From Sulfitobacter sp. M05 (GTDB taxonomy: Bacteria; Pseudomonadota; Alphaproteobacteria; Rhodobacterales; Rhodobacteraceae), in NCBI RefSeq assembly GCF_029285175.1, contig NZ_JABEDH010000001.1, positions 434,001 to 498,000 on the forward strand: a stretch of 64,000 nt of DNA. Reading direction: 5' to 3'. The position numbers and the translations under genes were made by a program. The notes beneath the pieces were generated by a model. The model saw nothing but the letters and a program-made list of their open reading frames with translations, ran no database searches and was not told where the DNA came from. Positions within the stretch are counted from its first letter, which is position 1. Each line of letters starts with the position of its first letter. This document shows, piece by piece, positions 50,275 through 57,813 of this stretch.

Positions 50275-50633
50275 TAGCTTTCATCGTCGGAACGATGTTC
50301 AAAAACCGGTTCACTTCTGGCCTTTCTGCCGTCGCGATTCTGGGTGTCCTTTTGTTCGGTTGGCACACGCTGGATAAGACCAGCGCCGTGCGAAGTGCCG
50401 TTGTCGGATACGTCGCCAAGGCCGAACTGAGCGCCGCACAGGCAGAACTTCAGGAAATCAAGCGGCAACAGGCGGCGGCTGACGCAGCTGCGAAACAATT
50501 TGCGCGGCGGATCGTCGAGGTTGAGGCCGATATGGCAGCGCGAGAACAGGAGATCGTGGATTATGAAACACAAAATCCCAACCGGGGCGGCGTTGTTGGT
50601 CGCAATATCTTTGGTCGGCTGCGGGGAAACTAG
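50271..50633 (+). CDS. Rz-like inner-membrane spanin
   Basis: A 120-residue protein with one N-terminal membrane anchor (GLSAVAILGVLLFGWHTL) and a long charged coiled-coil in the periplasm (ELSAAQAELQEIKRQQAAAD to VEVEADMAAREQEIVD). This is the plan of Rz. An Rz1-like lipoprotein gene starts inside it in another frame. Together they bridge inner and outer membranes and fuse them at the end of lysis. Confidence 0.8.
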   Translation: MIAFIVGTMFKNRFTSGLSAVAILGVLLFGWHTLDKTSAVRSAVVGYVAKAELSAAQAELQEIKRQQAAADAAAKQFARRIVEVEADMAAREQEIVDYETQNPNRGGVVGRNIFGRLRGN

Positions 50634-50874
50634 CCCGCTTGCCAGCCTCAAGCAGGCGTCTGAGCGCAAGGGGCGTGTGGCGGTGGGTGTGAAGTTGCCG
50701 GATTTGCCGCCAACCTGCCGCGAGAAGCGCCGTAGTGGCGTCGCCTTGGGGGACAGGGCGGATACAGCCCTGTTGCGCACAGACGCGGCGCTTTCTTGGC
50801 ATCACGCGCAAACAGACAGTTGCGCGGGGTGGTATGACGATCTGAAAGCCGGCTTGGCGGTTGGCGCACAATAA
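50563..50874 (+). CDS. Rz1-like outer-membrane lipoprotein spanin
   Basis: A 103-residue lipoprotein with signal peptide and lipobox (ALLVAISLVGCGE; acylated cysteine at residue 20). It starts 71 bp before the end of the Rz-like gene, in the +1 frame, as for known overlapping spanin pairs. The mature part is longer than lambda Rz1 and contains proline in the middle (KLPDLPPTCREKR). GGAGATCGTGG precedes the ATG at 50563. Confidence 0.8.
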   Translation: MKHKIPTGAALLVAISLVGCGETSPLASLKQASERKGRVAVGVKLPDLPPTCREKRRSGVALGDRADTALLRTDAALSWHHAQTDSCAGWYDDLKAGLAVGAQ

Positions 50875-51059
50875 CCATACGACGCCCCCCCCGTTTGGCG
50901 GGGGTGACGGTGCTACTAACACCGACACCACGCAGCTACGTTTTCACACAGGCTGCGGTCCTTTATGTTGATGCCGCTCGGATAATTACTAAGGGGCCTG
51001 AGTAGATTGGCTGAAATGATAGCGGACATCGATGAGGACCATCTACGTATTCTAGCATT
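50875..51059. other. Spacer with GC hairpin after lysis genes
   Basis: About 185 bp without a gene. A hairpin CCCCCC...CGGGGG lies near 50886-50906, without a T tract; it may end the late operon. The right border is the end of the IS1595-type element. Confidence 0.4.
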
Positions 51060-51087
51060 GGGGCCTATATACCTAACTAGCCATAAA

Positions 51088-51113
51088 AAGCAAAAGCCCC
51101 AAGGGCTTGCGCC
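51088..51113 (-). terminator. Terminator of the IS passenger operon
   Basis: On the minus strand GCAAGCCC TTG GGGCTTTTGC forms a hairpin and CTTTTT follows, just inside the left end of the element. It would end the transposase-P63C-PemK transcript. Confidence 0.65.
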
Positions 51114-51237
51114 AATGGGGCCTCACAGCACTGACCTGAAACTTGCTTTCGCTTCATCGGCCAGTGGCCCTTGGTAGGGTCTTAACGCGGATGCCGAAGC
51201 AGCGCCGCCACACTGGTAAGATAGTCGCGGACTGCGA

Positions 51238-51654
51238 TTATGTCAAAGGGGGAAGCCCCAAACCAGCTAGAACACAGTTGCTAATTTGACGTAAATGTAT
51301 GCTGGATAAAGGGTTAAGTTGATATTGTCGCACCCCCTGCGCATTCTTTCCCAGACGCAAAAGGTCAAGCCGATGAAAGCCGACTGCACATATCATGTCG
51401 CATTTCGCCCAACGCGGTTGATTGCCCCAGTTTCTAGGCATCTGGAAAGGTATTTCGAACCTGTAGTGGTATGCCTGAACCGCCTCAGGTTCCGTTGTGC
51501 TCAATGGGACTACTGTGCAAAGGCCTGACCTAGCTTCAATCGGCGGGGACATGACAACACATAGCCTGCGCTTAACCATTTCCGGCACCTTGAAGCCTTG
51601 GTCAAAGTTAGCGCATACGATAGCCCCCCGAGGAGGGTGGTAGGAAATAGCCAA
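51238..51654 (-). CDS. PemK/MazF-like toxin-fold protein (IS passenger)
   Basis: A 138-residue protein with the PemK/MazF layout: HPPRGAIVCANFDQGFKVPE with VKRRLCVVMSPP (strand 1-3), TVVPLSTTEP, and later AKCDMICAVGFHRLDLLRL. The conserved features are the VVxSP, PLSTT and CDMICAV segments of the fold. MazF-like proteins cut RNA. No antitoxin gene is seen beside it, neither upstream nor downstream, and the spacer between it and the IS end is about 150 bp of GC-rich sequence. It follows the P63C gene after 18 bp. Confidence 0.75.
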   Translation of the reverse strand: MAISYHPPRGAIVCANFDQGFKVPEMVKRRLCVVMSPPIEARSGLCTVVPLSTTEPEAVQAYHYRFEIPFQMPRNWGNQPRWAKCDMICAVGFHRLDLLRLGKNAQGVRQYQLNPLSSIHLRQISNCVLAGLGLPPLT

Positions 51655-51672
51655 ATTGCTGCTCGTTTCTTT

Positions 51673-52668
51673 TTACATGTCGTCCAATTGCATTTCAATC
51701 GTATCCCCATAGCGAGGGTATGCGCGATCCAGCGCCCGCATGAAGCCCTCCCATGAAGACGATGCCCTCATAAGAGCGATCACGCCTGATATGTGCTCTT
51801 TTAGCTGTGGATGACCGTATTCAGGATTGAACCATTGATGATGTTTGGAAAGGCGTTCACCATTGCTGTTAGTTGGGTTGCGCTCTTGTAGTTCTTTTGT
51901 CAGTTCTGGGGCCAATCGGTCATACACAAAGTTGTTGGTCCAGCCGCCGATGGCACCCGGCCTTTTCGCTGAACCATCCCAATCCCAGCCCCTTAGACGA
52001 TAGATCTGTTTGTAAAATTCGTCTGGGAACGTCTTTGTCCACTGCTGACGGTAATCGGATAGAAACCCCTCAAGTATGTCAGCAAGAGCGGTCTTTGCGC
52101 GCAATTCCTGATAACCGGTCGCTTCGTCTACAAGGGCGATAATACCGACTTTGGCAAAACCCCTGATTAACGCCCATGCATGCTCAACCATGTTAGCTTG
52201 CGGTAAGCCAGTTGCGCCTTGTTTTTGTGCCTCAATAATCGCGTCACAAACATCAACTAGCACTTCGGCGGGGTATCCATATCCTTGATGGCCGCTTGGG
52301 GGCTGGAACAAAATGGGCGATTTCAGCGCCGACTCTAAGTCGCTGTCAATAAACGGTTTAAGCCACTTTTGGGACGCAAAACGGGGTATTTCGGCGCCAG
52401 TGTTAGAAGGCTCTTTATCACTACGTGGACCACCACGTTTGATGCCCAAGCCTTTAAACATTCCACGCTGGCTAAGAACTCGCGTTTCATCATCCAGAAC
52501 GTAGCAGTCGATTCGTACTCCGCCTATTTCAAGTGGCGTTTCTGGCGACCCCGCAAGGATATTCGCAACAGCGGGTTTCGGTGCCGGAATATCAAAGAAG
52601 GAATCTGCCACCTCGTCAAATGTGCCATCTGTGATCGGCTGTATAGTGGTTTCTGGCTTCTTAGCCAT
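51673..52668 (-). CDS. P63C-domain protein (IS passenger)
   Basis: A 331-residue protein. GGVRIDCYVLDDETRVLSQR and GMFKGLGIKRGGPRSD start the P63C region, with ALADILEGFLSDYRQQWTKT and IYRLRGWDWDGSAKRPGAIG near the C-terminus. The P63C domain is found in phages and mobile elements; its biochemical role is not settled. The start overlaps the end of the transposase gene, so it is co-translated with it. Together with the PemK-like gene it makes a passenger pair. Confidence 0.85.
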   Translation of the reverse strand: MAKKPETTIQPITDGTFDEVADSFFDIPAPKPAVANILAGSPETPLEIGGVRIDCYVLDDETRVLSQRGMFKGLGIKRGGPRSDKEPSNTGAEIPRFASQKWLKPFIDSDLESALKSPILFQPPSGHQGYGYPAEVLVDVCDAIIEAQKQGATGLPQANMVEHAWALIRGFAKVGIIALVDEATGYQELRAKTALADILEGFLSDYRQQWTKTFPDEFYKQIYRLRGWDWDGSAKRPGAIGGWTNNFVYDRLAPELTKELQERNPTNSNGERLSKHHQWFNPEYGHPQLKEHISGVIALMRASSSWEGFMRALDRAYPRYGDTIEMQLDDM

Positions 52669-53581
52669 TGATCAGTTCCTTGTATGTCAGACGCTTGTTG
52701 TCCATGCGGGCGATTGTCATTTGAATGAAGTCCATCGTGCCAGCCTTGGACGTGTTGTGGTGGTATGAGTATTCGGTGATGTGGCGGTGCAGATGCTTTT
52801 CGCTCATGTAGTGATAGACGTCGATATAGCCACGCTTAAGCAGTGACCAAAAGCTTTCGATGCCGTTGGTATGGGCCATGTCACGAACATACTCGCCTGC
52901 TGAGTGACGAACTGTTTTGTGTGTGAAGCCTTTGGCCTCAAGACCGTTGTAGGCGCGGAATTCGTCTGTCATGACCTCGCCACCCTCTGGGGCGTTATCC
53001 TCTACAAAATCAACAAGCGTTGCCGCATCGTTGCGTTTGGCGGGCATGGCGCGAACCTGACCGCTTTCATCACGCATACCAACAACTGCGAACTTGCCAA
53101 CTGCGCCACGGCCCGCTTTCAGCTTCTTGTCAGCGTGTTTGTTCTTTTCCTTGCCGCCCACGTAAGTTTCGTCCACCTGAACTTGGCCGTCCATCTTGTC
53201 GGAACCGCCACCCATCCAAGTTTCACGGATGCGCTGCGCAAGAAACCATGCGGTTTTCTGAGTGACGCCCAACTCGCGTGCCATCTGAGTGCTTGGGATG
53301 CCCTTGCGAGCGCTTGTGAGCATAAAGATAGCCAAAAGCCACTTTTGTAGGGGCAAGCGGCTCTCGGCCAACACTGTGCCTGTGCGAACGCTGAAATGCT
53401 TGCGGCAACCCTTGCAGCGATAGGCCATTGGCTTGTGGTCTTTGCACTCGGATACATCGACGCAACCACAGTGACCGCAAACAGGCTCGCCATTCCAGCG
53501 GCGCTTTTCGAAAAAGAGGCGGGCCGCTTCTTCGTTTGGGAATTTTTGGAAGAATTCGAATGTGCTAAGTGTATCTGACAT
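52661..53581 (-). CDS. IS1595-family transposase
   Basis: A 306-residue DDE-type transposase. N-terminal zinc ribbon: CGHCGCVDVSECKDHKPMAY with RCKGCRKHFSV. Catalytic residues: D in QVQVDETYVGGK, D in VMTDEFRAYNG and the N/E in HTNGIESFWSLLKRGY, which is the ISXO2-like pattern. The start at 53581 gives the usual MSDTLSTFEFFQKFPNEE opening. Frame and motifs are intact, so it may be active. Confidence 0.93.
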   Translation of the reverse strand: MSDTLSTFEFFQKFPNEEAARLFFEKRRWNGEPVCGHCGCVDVSECKDHKPMAYRCKGCRKHFSVRTGTVLAESRLPLQKWLLAIFMLTSARKGIPSTQMARELGVTQKTAWFLAQRIRETWMGGGSDKMDGQVQVDETYVGGKEKNKHADKKLKAGRGAVGKFAVVGMRDESGQVRAMPAKRNDAATLVDFVEDNAPEGGEVMTDEFRAYNGLEAKGFTHKTVRHSAGEYVRDMAHTNGIESFWSLLKRGYIDVYHYMSEKHLHRHITEYSYHHNTSKAGTMDFIQMTIARMDNKRLTYKELING

Positions 53582-53795
53582 GGTCCTAATCTCTCTTGTT
53601 GATATTAAGCTAGCCAAGGTGGCTCGTGATGTCAAGTGATTTTTGGCTAGTTAGATATATGGGTGCCAAAGCTAAGACACGACAAAAAGGAGGCGTGAAG
53701 GTCGGCTGTGCGGACTTTGTTACCCGTCAAAATTATGACATCCTCTGCAAGTACTCACGGTCTGTGTGCTAAGTTATCCGGCAATGGAGTAAACA

Positions 53796-54005
53796 ATGAC
53801 AATTAACCAAATCACTTCGTTCTTGGTGCCGATGCTAATATTCGCCGCTTTTGTGATTGTGATCATCAAGTTGTTGCGAGCAAAGAAGAAAAAGCCTGTA
53901 CAAACACATCAGCCACACAGTCCAAACTCTGGAAATGACTCCGCTGCTATCGCCCGTAGCGTAATGGAAGGTCGCGGGGCTAACTTCACAGGTATGAATT
54001 TCTAA
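53796..54005 (+). CDS. Small membrane-anchored protein, unknown function
   Basis: A 69-residue protein with one N-terminal hydrophobic helix (ITSFLVPMLIFAAFVIVIIK), then a basic stretch (LLRAKKKKPVQ) and a polar tail. The ATG is preceded by weak GGAGTAAAC. It lies between the IS and the integrase, where lysogenic-conversion genes are common. No function can be given. Confidence 0.5.
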   Translation: MTINQITSFLVPMLIFAAFVIVIIKLLRAKKKKPVQTHQPHSPNSGNDSAAIARSVMEGRGANFTGMNF

Positions 54006-54116
54006 AAACCTTAGTCTGTTCGCAGCTCGATGGCGGCCGCTCAGGGCTCAAAGCCGTCATCCGACTCTTTCCGTCAAGTAGTTGGACGGGTAGGGTGCTA
54101 CAAAAGGGAGTGACCG

Positions 54117-54617
54117 GTGTCAGTTTTATTTGATCATGAAACTTTTGATAAGACTCGGAGGGCTGTGATAATCACTGCAACTGTTGTCATGGCTCTTCAT
54201 TTTGTTGAATTATGCTCTGATCATATCGATGTGTTCTCTTTGAAGATTGCGGTATCAAAGCTTGCACTCGAATTGGCTGGACGCGTTACGCTTTTCTATT
54301 TGATTGTTGTGTTCTTCTTACAAGCGGTACGCTTTCGAATCTCTGGTTTATGGGACGAACTTTCTAAGATCGACCCAGAAGATGAATTCGTCAAACTGGG
54401 TGAATTCGAACAACATGTCCGATCCAGTCTTGATGAATATATCGAAAGAAGGTTTTCCAAGTACCGAGAGCTGAATTCATGGTTAGCGTTTAGCTTGAAC
54501 TTTGGCCTTCCTTTCGGAATCGGGGTTTTCGCTCTGTTGGGCTTTCACTCTGATGTCCATATCTTGTTCGGTGGGCCTATTGAGCAGAACTTGTGCAGCG
54601 GAATTCCGCACCAATGA
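54117..54617 (+). CDS. Multi-span membrane protein, unknown function
   Basis: A 166-residue protein starting at a GTG with AAAGGGAG upstream. Helices: AVIITATVVMALHFVELCSD, RVTLFYLIVVFFLQAVRF, and AFSLNFGLPFGIGVFALLGF, with an acidic loop (SKIDPEDEFVKLGEFEQH) between. The AT-rich codon use differs from the structural genes, which suggests recent acquisition as a moron. A phage-exclusion role is possible but without support. Confidence 0.55.
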   Translation: MSVLFDHETFDKTRRAVIITATVVMALHFVELCSDHIDVFSLKIAVSKLALELAGRVTLFYLIVVFFLQAVRFRISGLWDELSKIDPEDEFVKLGEFEQHVRSSLDEYIERRFSKYRELNSWLAFSLNFGLPFGIGVFALLGFHSDVHILFGGPIEQNLCSGIPHQ

Positions 54618-54642
54618 GGTGCGACAAAAAGGAGGCAATGAA

Positions 54643-54723
54643 ATGAACGCAGGAACATGGACGGCGGTAGCGGTAGGGATCATTGTCGCTGTACTTGTCG
54701 CCAATGGCTATTTCTCTGGCTGA
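54643..54723 (+). CDS. Very small membrane peptide (26 residues)
   Basis: An ATG with a very strong ribosome site (AAAAAGGAGGCAATGAA) begins a 26-residue product starting MNAGTWTAVAVGIIVAVLVA and ending YFSG: one hydrophobic helix and almost nothing else. A similar GACAAAAAGGAGGC word occurs at about 53681, next to the IS end. Too short for normal gene callers; the excellent initiation region argues that it is translated. Confidence 0.5.
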   Translation: MNAGTWTAVAVGIIVAVLVANGYFSG

Positions 54724-54750
54724 CAATAGAGGCGAGCGAGTGATTTCGCG

Positions 54751-55830
54751 TCAGTTCCGCGAAAGGCGTTCAAGCCACTCCCAGCCCTCATACTTATCGC
54801 CGGTTTGCTTGATGTGGGTATATCTCTGCAAAGAAGACCAGGATCGGTGCCCAGAAACGGCGGCAACTTGCGGAATCGTTTCGCCAATCTCGAATAGGCG
54901 CGTCACACCTTCGTGCCTGAGGTCGTGAAAACGTAGATCCTCAATCCCCAGCACCTTGCAGGTGCGGGTAAATGCAGCGCTGATCGAGCTGCTGTTGTAT
55001 GGGAAAACCAACTCCCCTTGTTTTGGCATCGAGAGTGCGATTTTCAAGGCGGGACTTGGTAGATCGCACCAAACGTCATTTCCAACCTTGTCGCCCGGAT
55101 GTTTCATGTCCTTGATGAATACTCTGCTGTGCTTTTGGTCTAGACCTTCCCATGACACCCTGGTGATCTCCTCTTGTCGCCGGGTGGAAAAGAGGGCGAA
55201 GCCGACAATTCGGTGCAAGGGTGCTGAATTTGGGCGGCGGTGGTGCTTGTCCTCGAATATGGTAAGGAGTGCGTCTAGCTCGTCTAGGGTAGGTCGTCGA
55301 CCGCGTTTTACTCCTTTGCCTGTGATGCCAAGCCGGTTACAGACAACGAATGCGTCCTTCATTGCTTGTTGGTCCAGCGGAATACCCCAAGCTGGTCGGG
55401 CGATGGCAAATATTGCGCTAAGGTGTGACAAATAGTTCCCGACCGTCGCGGGCGTTCGTGTCGTGCCAAGGTCTTTGGCAAACTGGACGATGTCGTGACT
55501 CTTGATGTCATTGCAGGCCATTTCGGCAATGTCATATTCTCGGATTGATCGTAGAACCTGGGCTTTGGTCCGGCCTATGTCTTTGACACTTTCGGTGATA
55601 TACCGATCTATCGCTGTGCTGAGCGTGCGGCCTTTGCTTTTGATGTTTGACAGGTCATCACCGGCATCGCCGATTTCCTTCATCCGTTTCTTGTACCAAG
55701 CGGCGGCGGATGCACGTTTGTCGAAGGTTCTGGATTCGCGGTGTGCCCATTTGCCATTTCGTCTGACATTGATTTGTGCGACATAGGCCGTCGAGCCATC
55801 TTTTCGTTTGCGTTCTACTATCTGGGTCAT
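54751..55830 (-). CDS. int: DusA-type tyrosine integrase
   Basis: A 359-residue tyrosine recombinase. The N-terminal arm-binding part has TAYVAQINVRRNGKWAHRES; the core shows the catalytic R in LFSTRRQEEITRVSW, HDLRHEG (HxxR), GHRSWSSLQRYTH with the H/W and the tyrosine nucleophile. It lies divergently next to dusA, as in the family of integrases that insert into dusA. TGTTGTTC repeats lie just upstream of the start. A start at 55869 would add 13 residues across these repeats and is less likely. A decayed relative is at 18000-18300. Confidence 0.93.
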   Translation of the reverse strand: MTQIVERKRKDGSTAYVAQINVRRNGKWAHRESRTFDKRASAAAWYKKRMKEIGDAGDDLSNIKSKGRTLSTAIDRYITESVKDIGRTKAQVLRSIREYDIAEMACNDIKSHDIVQFAKDLGTTRTPATVGNYLSHLSAIFAIARPAWGIPLDQQAMKDAFVVCNRLGITGKGVKRGRRPTLDELDALLTIFEDKHHRRPNSAPLHRIVGFALFSTRRQEEITRVSWEGLDQKHSRVFIKDMKHPGDKVGNDVWCDLPSPALKIALSMPKQGELVFPYNSSSISAAFTRTCKVLGIEDLRFHDLRHEGVTRLFEIGETIPQVAAVSGHRSWSSLQRYTHIKQTGDKYEGWEWLERLSRN

Positions 55831-55834
55831 ACCT

Positions 55835-55875
55835 GAACAACATTTTAGGTCATTTTGAACAACATGCATTGTTCA
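55835..55875 (-). promoter_or_regulatory. Candidate integrase arm-type sites, right end
   Basis: GAACAACA (reverse of TGTTGTTC) at 55835-55842 and 55857-55864, plus a partial inverted copy ATTGTTCA at 55868-55875. They overlap the upstream region of the integrase gene, so they could serve both recombination and autoregulation. The left end has two copies of the same word. Confidence 0.55.
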
Positions 55876-55913
55876 GATAGTAAAGAATAGGCAAAAATAA
55901 GGTTAAATGAGCA

Positions 55914-55919
55914 TATAAT
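55914..55919 (+). promoter_or_regulatory. Phage-supplied -10 box for dusA
   Basis: TATAAT, perfect -10, 10 bp before the dusA GTG. The matching place at the left relic reads TATAAC. No good -35 is visible. The start of transcription would lie only a few bases before the GTG, so the dusA mRNA would be nearly leaderless. Confidence 0.5.
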
Positions 55920-55928
55920 AAGCGCTAT

Positions 55929-56966
55929 GTGTCGGGTGAGGTTGTGGATATTAACTTAACAAAATCAAATACTTGCTGGCATTCGCGCCTGTCAATTGCA
56001 CCTATGATGGACTGGACTGACCGTCATTGTCGCTATCTGCACCGGCTGCTGAGCCGCAACACGCTGCTGTATACCGAAATGGTCACGTCACCGGCTCTTG
56101 TGCGGGGCGGGGCGCTGCATTTGCTGGATCACGACGTTTCTGAACATCCTGTTGCCCTGCAATTGGGTGGTTCTGATCCGGTTGAATTGGCCAAGGCGGC
56201 CAAGCTGGGTGCGGATGCGGGCTATGACGAAATCAACCTGAATGTTGGCTGCCCTTCGGATCGAGTGCAATCGGGTTGTTTCGGCGCGGTGCTGATGGAA
56301 CGCCCGGCGCTGGTGGCGGAATGCGTGGCAGAGATGCGCGCGGCAGTCGATGTTGAGGTGACGGTGAAATGCCGCATTGGCGTGGACGAACAAGACCCTG
56401 AAGAGGTGCTGCCCGAGTTTCTGGCACAGGTCATCGCAACCGGCTGTACTCGTGTTCAAATCCATGCCCGAAAGGCTTGGCTCAAAGGGCTGTCGCCCAA
56501 GGAAAACCGCGACATCCCGCCATTGGATTACCCGCTGGTGCAGCGGATGAAACAGTATTTTCCAAACCTGCATATTTCGATCAACGGTGGTATCACCTCA
56601 TTGGATCAGGCGGTTGCGCTGTTGGACAGTGGGTTGGACGGGGTGATGATCGGGCGTGCGGCCTATCATCAAGCGGGCGACATCCTGAGTACAGCAGACC
56701 GGCGCATTTACGGGCAGGGCGAAGATACCACCGCCGAGGACGCGGTGCGTGCCATGCTGCCCTATATCGAGGCGCATTTGAGCGCGGGCGGCAGGTTGAA
56801 CCAGATCACCCGCCATATGATGGGCCTGTTCACGGGCCGTCCGGGCGCGCGGATCTGGCGACGTATGCTGTCGGAAAACGCGTCAAAACCCGGCGCGGGG
56901 CCGGAGCTGGTGCTGGAAGCGCTGGCAAGTATTGAAACACTGGCAGAGGCGCAAGAAGCCCTGTAG
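55929..56966 (+). CDS. dusA: tRNA-dihydrouridine synthase A (5' end rebuilt by prophage)
   Basis: A 345-residue FMN enzyme that reduces uridine in the tRNA D-loop. It shows the SIAPMMDWTDRHCRYLHRLL opening, the catalytic cysteine in NLNVGCPSDRVQSGCFGA, IHARKAWLKGLSPKENR and the C-terminal HMMGLFTGRPGARIWRRMLS. The first 28 or so residues come from phage DNA: up to the core at 56001-56016 the sequence differs from the displaced host fragment at 18376. The enzyme remains complete. The start is a GTG at the place where the fragment also has GTG. Confidence 0.95.
   Translation: MSGEVVDINLTKSNTCWHSRLSIAPMMDWTDRHCRYLHRLLSRNTLLYTEMVTSPALVRGGALHLLDHDVSEHPVALQLGGSDPVELAKAAKLGADAGYDEINLNVGCPSDRVQSGCFGAVLMERPALVAECVAEMRAAVDVEVTVKCRIGVDEQDPEEVLPEFLAQVIATGCTRVQIHARKAWLKGLSPKENRDIPPLDYPLVQRMKQYFPNLHISINGGITSLDQAVALLDSGLDGVMIGRAAYHQAGDILSTADRRIYGQGEDTTAEDAVRAMLPYIEAHLSAGGRLNQITRHMMGLFTGRPGARIWRRMLSENASKPGAGPELVLEALASIETLAEAQEAL
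56001..56016 (+). other. attR core, 16-bp exact repeat
   Basis: Second copy of CCTATGATGGACTGGA, inside dusA; to its right the sequence is normal dusA. It pairs with 18448-18463 and bounds the prophage. Confidence 0.9.
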
Positions 56967-56994
56967 CTGTCGGGAAACATTTACGGAGTCTTTC

Positions 56995-57813
56995 ATGCCG
57001 GAAACCATGTTGTTGATCCAGATGACGCTGTTCCTGCTGGTCATCGGGGCTTTTGCAGGGGTATTGGCAGGGCTGCTCGGGGTTGGTGGTGGTATCGTGC
57101 TGGTGCCCGCTTTTTTCTATTCTTTCCATGGGCTTGGATTTGAAGGGCCACAGTTGATGCAGATGTGTTTGGCCACGTCACTGGCCACGATTGTTGTGAC
57201 CTCTCTGCGTTCGGTTCTGAGCCACAACAAGAAAGGGGCCGTCGATTGGGACATCCTGCGCGGCTGGGCCCCGGGGATCGTGGTCGGGGCCGCCTTGGGC
57301 GTGCTGATGGTGGCGCAGCTGCGTTCGGACACCCTGCAAATGGTGTTTGGTGTGCTGGGGCTTACAATCGGGCTGTACCTTGGATTTGGACGTTCTGAAT
57401 GGCGGCTGGGGCAGGTGATGCCGACGGGCGCGGCGCGGGCGGTCATGTCGCCGGTGCTGGGGTTTCTATCGGTGTTGCTGGGCATTGGCGGTGGCAGTTT
57501 CGGGGTGCCGGTGATGACCCTTTATAACACGCCAATGCACCGTGCCGTGGCGACCGCCGCCGGGTTCGGCATGTTGATTGCAGTGCCTGCCGTAATCGGG
57601 TTTCTGTTCGTACCGATGCAGGGCAGCGTGCCGCCTTATACCCTTGGGCTGGTGAACCTGCCGGCGTTTGGTATCATCATCGCAATGACCCTGATCACCG
57701 CTCCCATTGGGGTGAAAGTCGCCCATATGATGGACCCCAAGCCGCTCAAGCGGGTGTTTGCGGTGTTCCTGATCTTGGTTGCGTTGAACATGCTGCGCAA
57801 GGCGCTGATGTGA
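56995..57813 (+). CDS. TauE/SafE-family membrane permease
   Basis: A 272-residue inner-membrane protein with about eight helices; GAFAGVLAGLLGVGGGIVLV and FLSVLLGIGGGSFGVPVMTL are the two family repeats. TauE/SafE proteins export sulfite or organosulfonates or transport other anions. Its ATG at 56995 is preceded by ACGGAGTC. The gene lies 28 bp after dusA and its stop overlaps the next gene. Substrate not determined. Confidence 0.85.
   Translation: MPETMLLIQMTLFLLVIGAFAGVLAGLLGVGGGIVLVPAFFYSFHGLGFEGPQLMQMCLATSLATIVVTSLRSVLSHNKKGAVDWDILRGWAPGIVVGAALGVLMVAQLRSDTLQMVFGVLGLTIGLYLGFGRSEWRLGQVMPTGAARAVMSPVLGFLSVLLGIGGGSFGVPVMTLYNTPMHRAVATAAGFGMLIAVPAVIGFLFVPMQGSVPPYTLGLVNLPAFGIIIAMTLITAPIGVKVAHMMDPKPLKRVFAVFLILVALNMLRKALM

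Larger units (their letters stand above)
51060..53667 (-). mobile_element. IS1595-family element with passenger genes P63C and PemK-like
   Basis: Terminal inverted repeats of 24 nt with 20 matches at 51060-51083 and 53644-53667, sharing CTAACTAGCCA at their inner part. Inside are the transposase and two further genes in the same direction, packed as one operon. Members of the IS1595 family with passenger genes are known. No clear 8-bp target duplication is seen at the borders, so the flanks may have changed since insertion. It sits between lysis genes and the integrase region. Confidence 0.82.
18448..56016. mobile_element. Intact siphovirus-type prophage integrated in dusA
   Basis: Bounded by the 16-bp att core in the 5' part of dusA. 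It contains, in order, a leftward early operon, an immunity switch, a rightward early operon, packaging/head/tail/lysis genes, an inserted IS1595-type element and a DusA-type integrase next to the restored dusA gene. All expected structural modules are open: TerS, TerL, portal, protease, capsid, connectors, tail tube, chaperone, tape measure, endolysin and spanins. No frameshift decay was seen in them. The order and HK97-like proteins indicate a temperate long-tailed phage of about 37.5 kb, of which 2.6 kb is the IS. Confidence 0.92.

Noticed and set aside
30285..50874. Reading the head-tail block as a gene transfer agent
   Set aside because: Several proteins look GTA-like, but an integrase, att sites, immunity switch, HNH, holin and spanin genes show a temperate phage; the typical GTA baseplate genes are missing.
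51052..53675. Target-site duplication for the IS1595-type element
   Set aside because: The 8 bp outside both ends (CTAGCATT and AAAGCTAA) do not match, nor do shifted frames by one to three bases; no duplication is claimed.
53694..53771. GTG-started 25-codon frame after the IS
   Set aside because: Short and without membrane or domain features; only the ribosome-site word is interesting.
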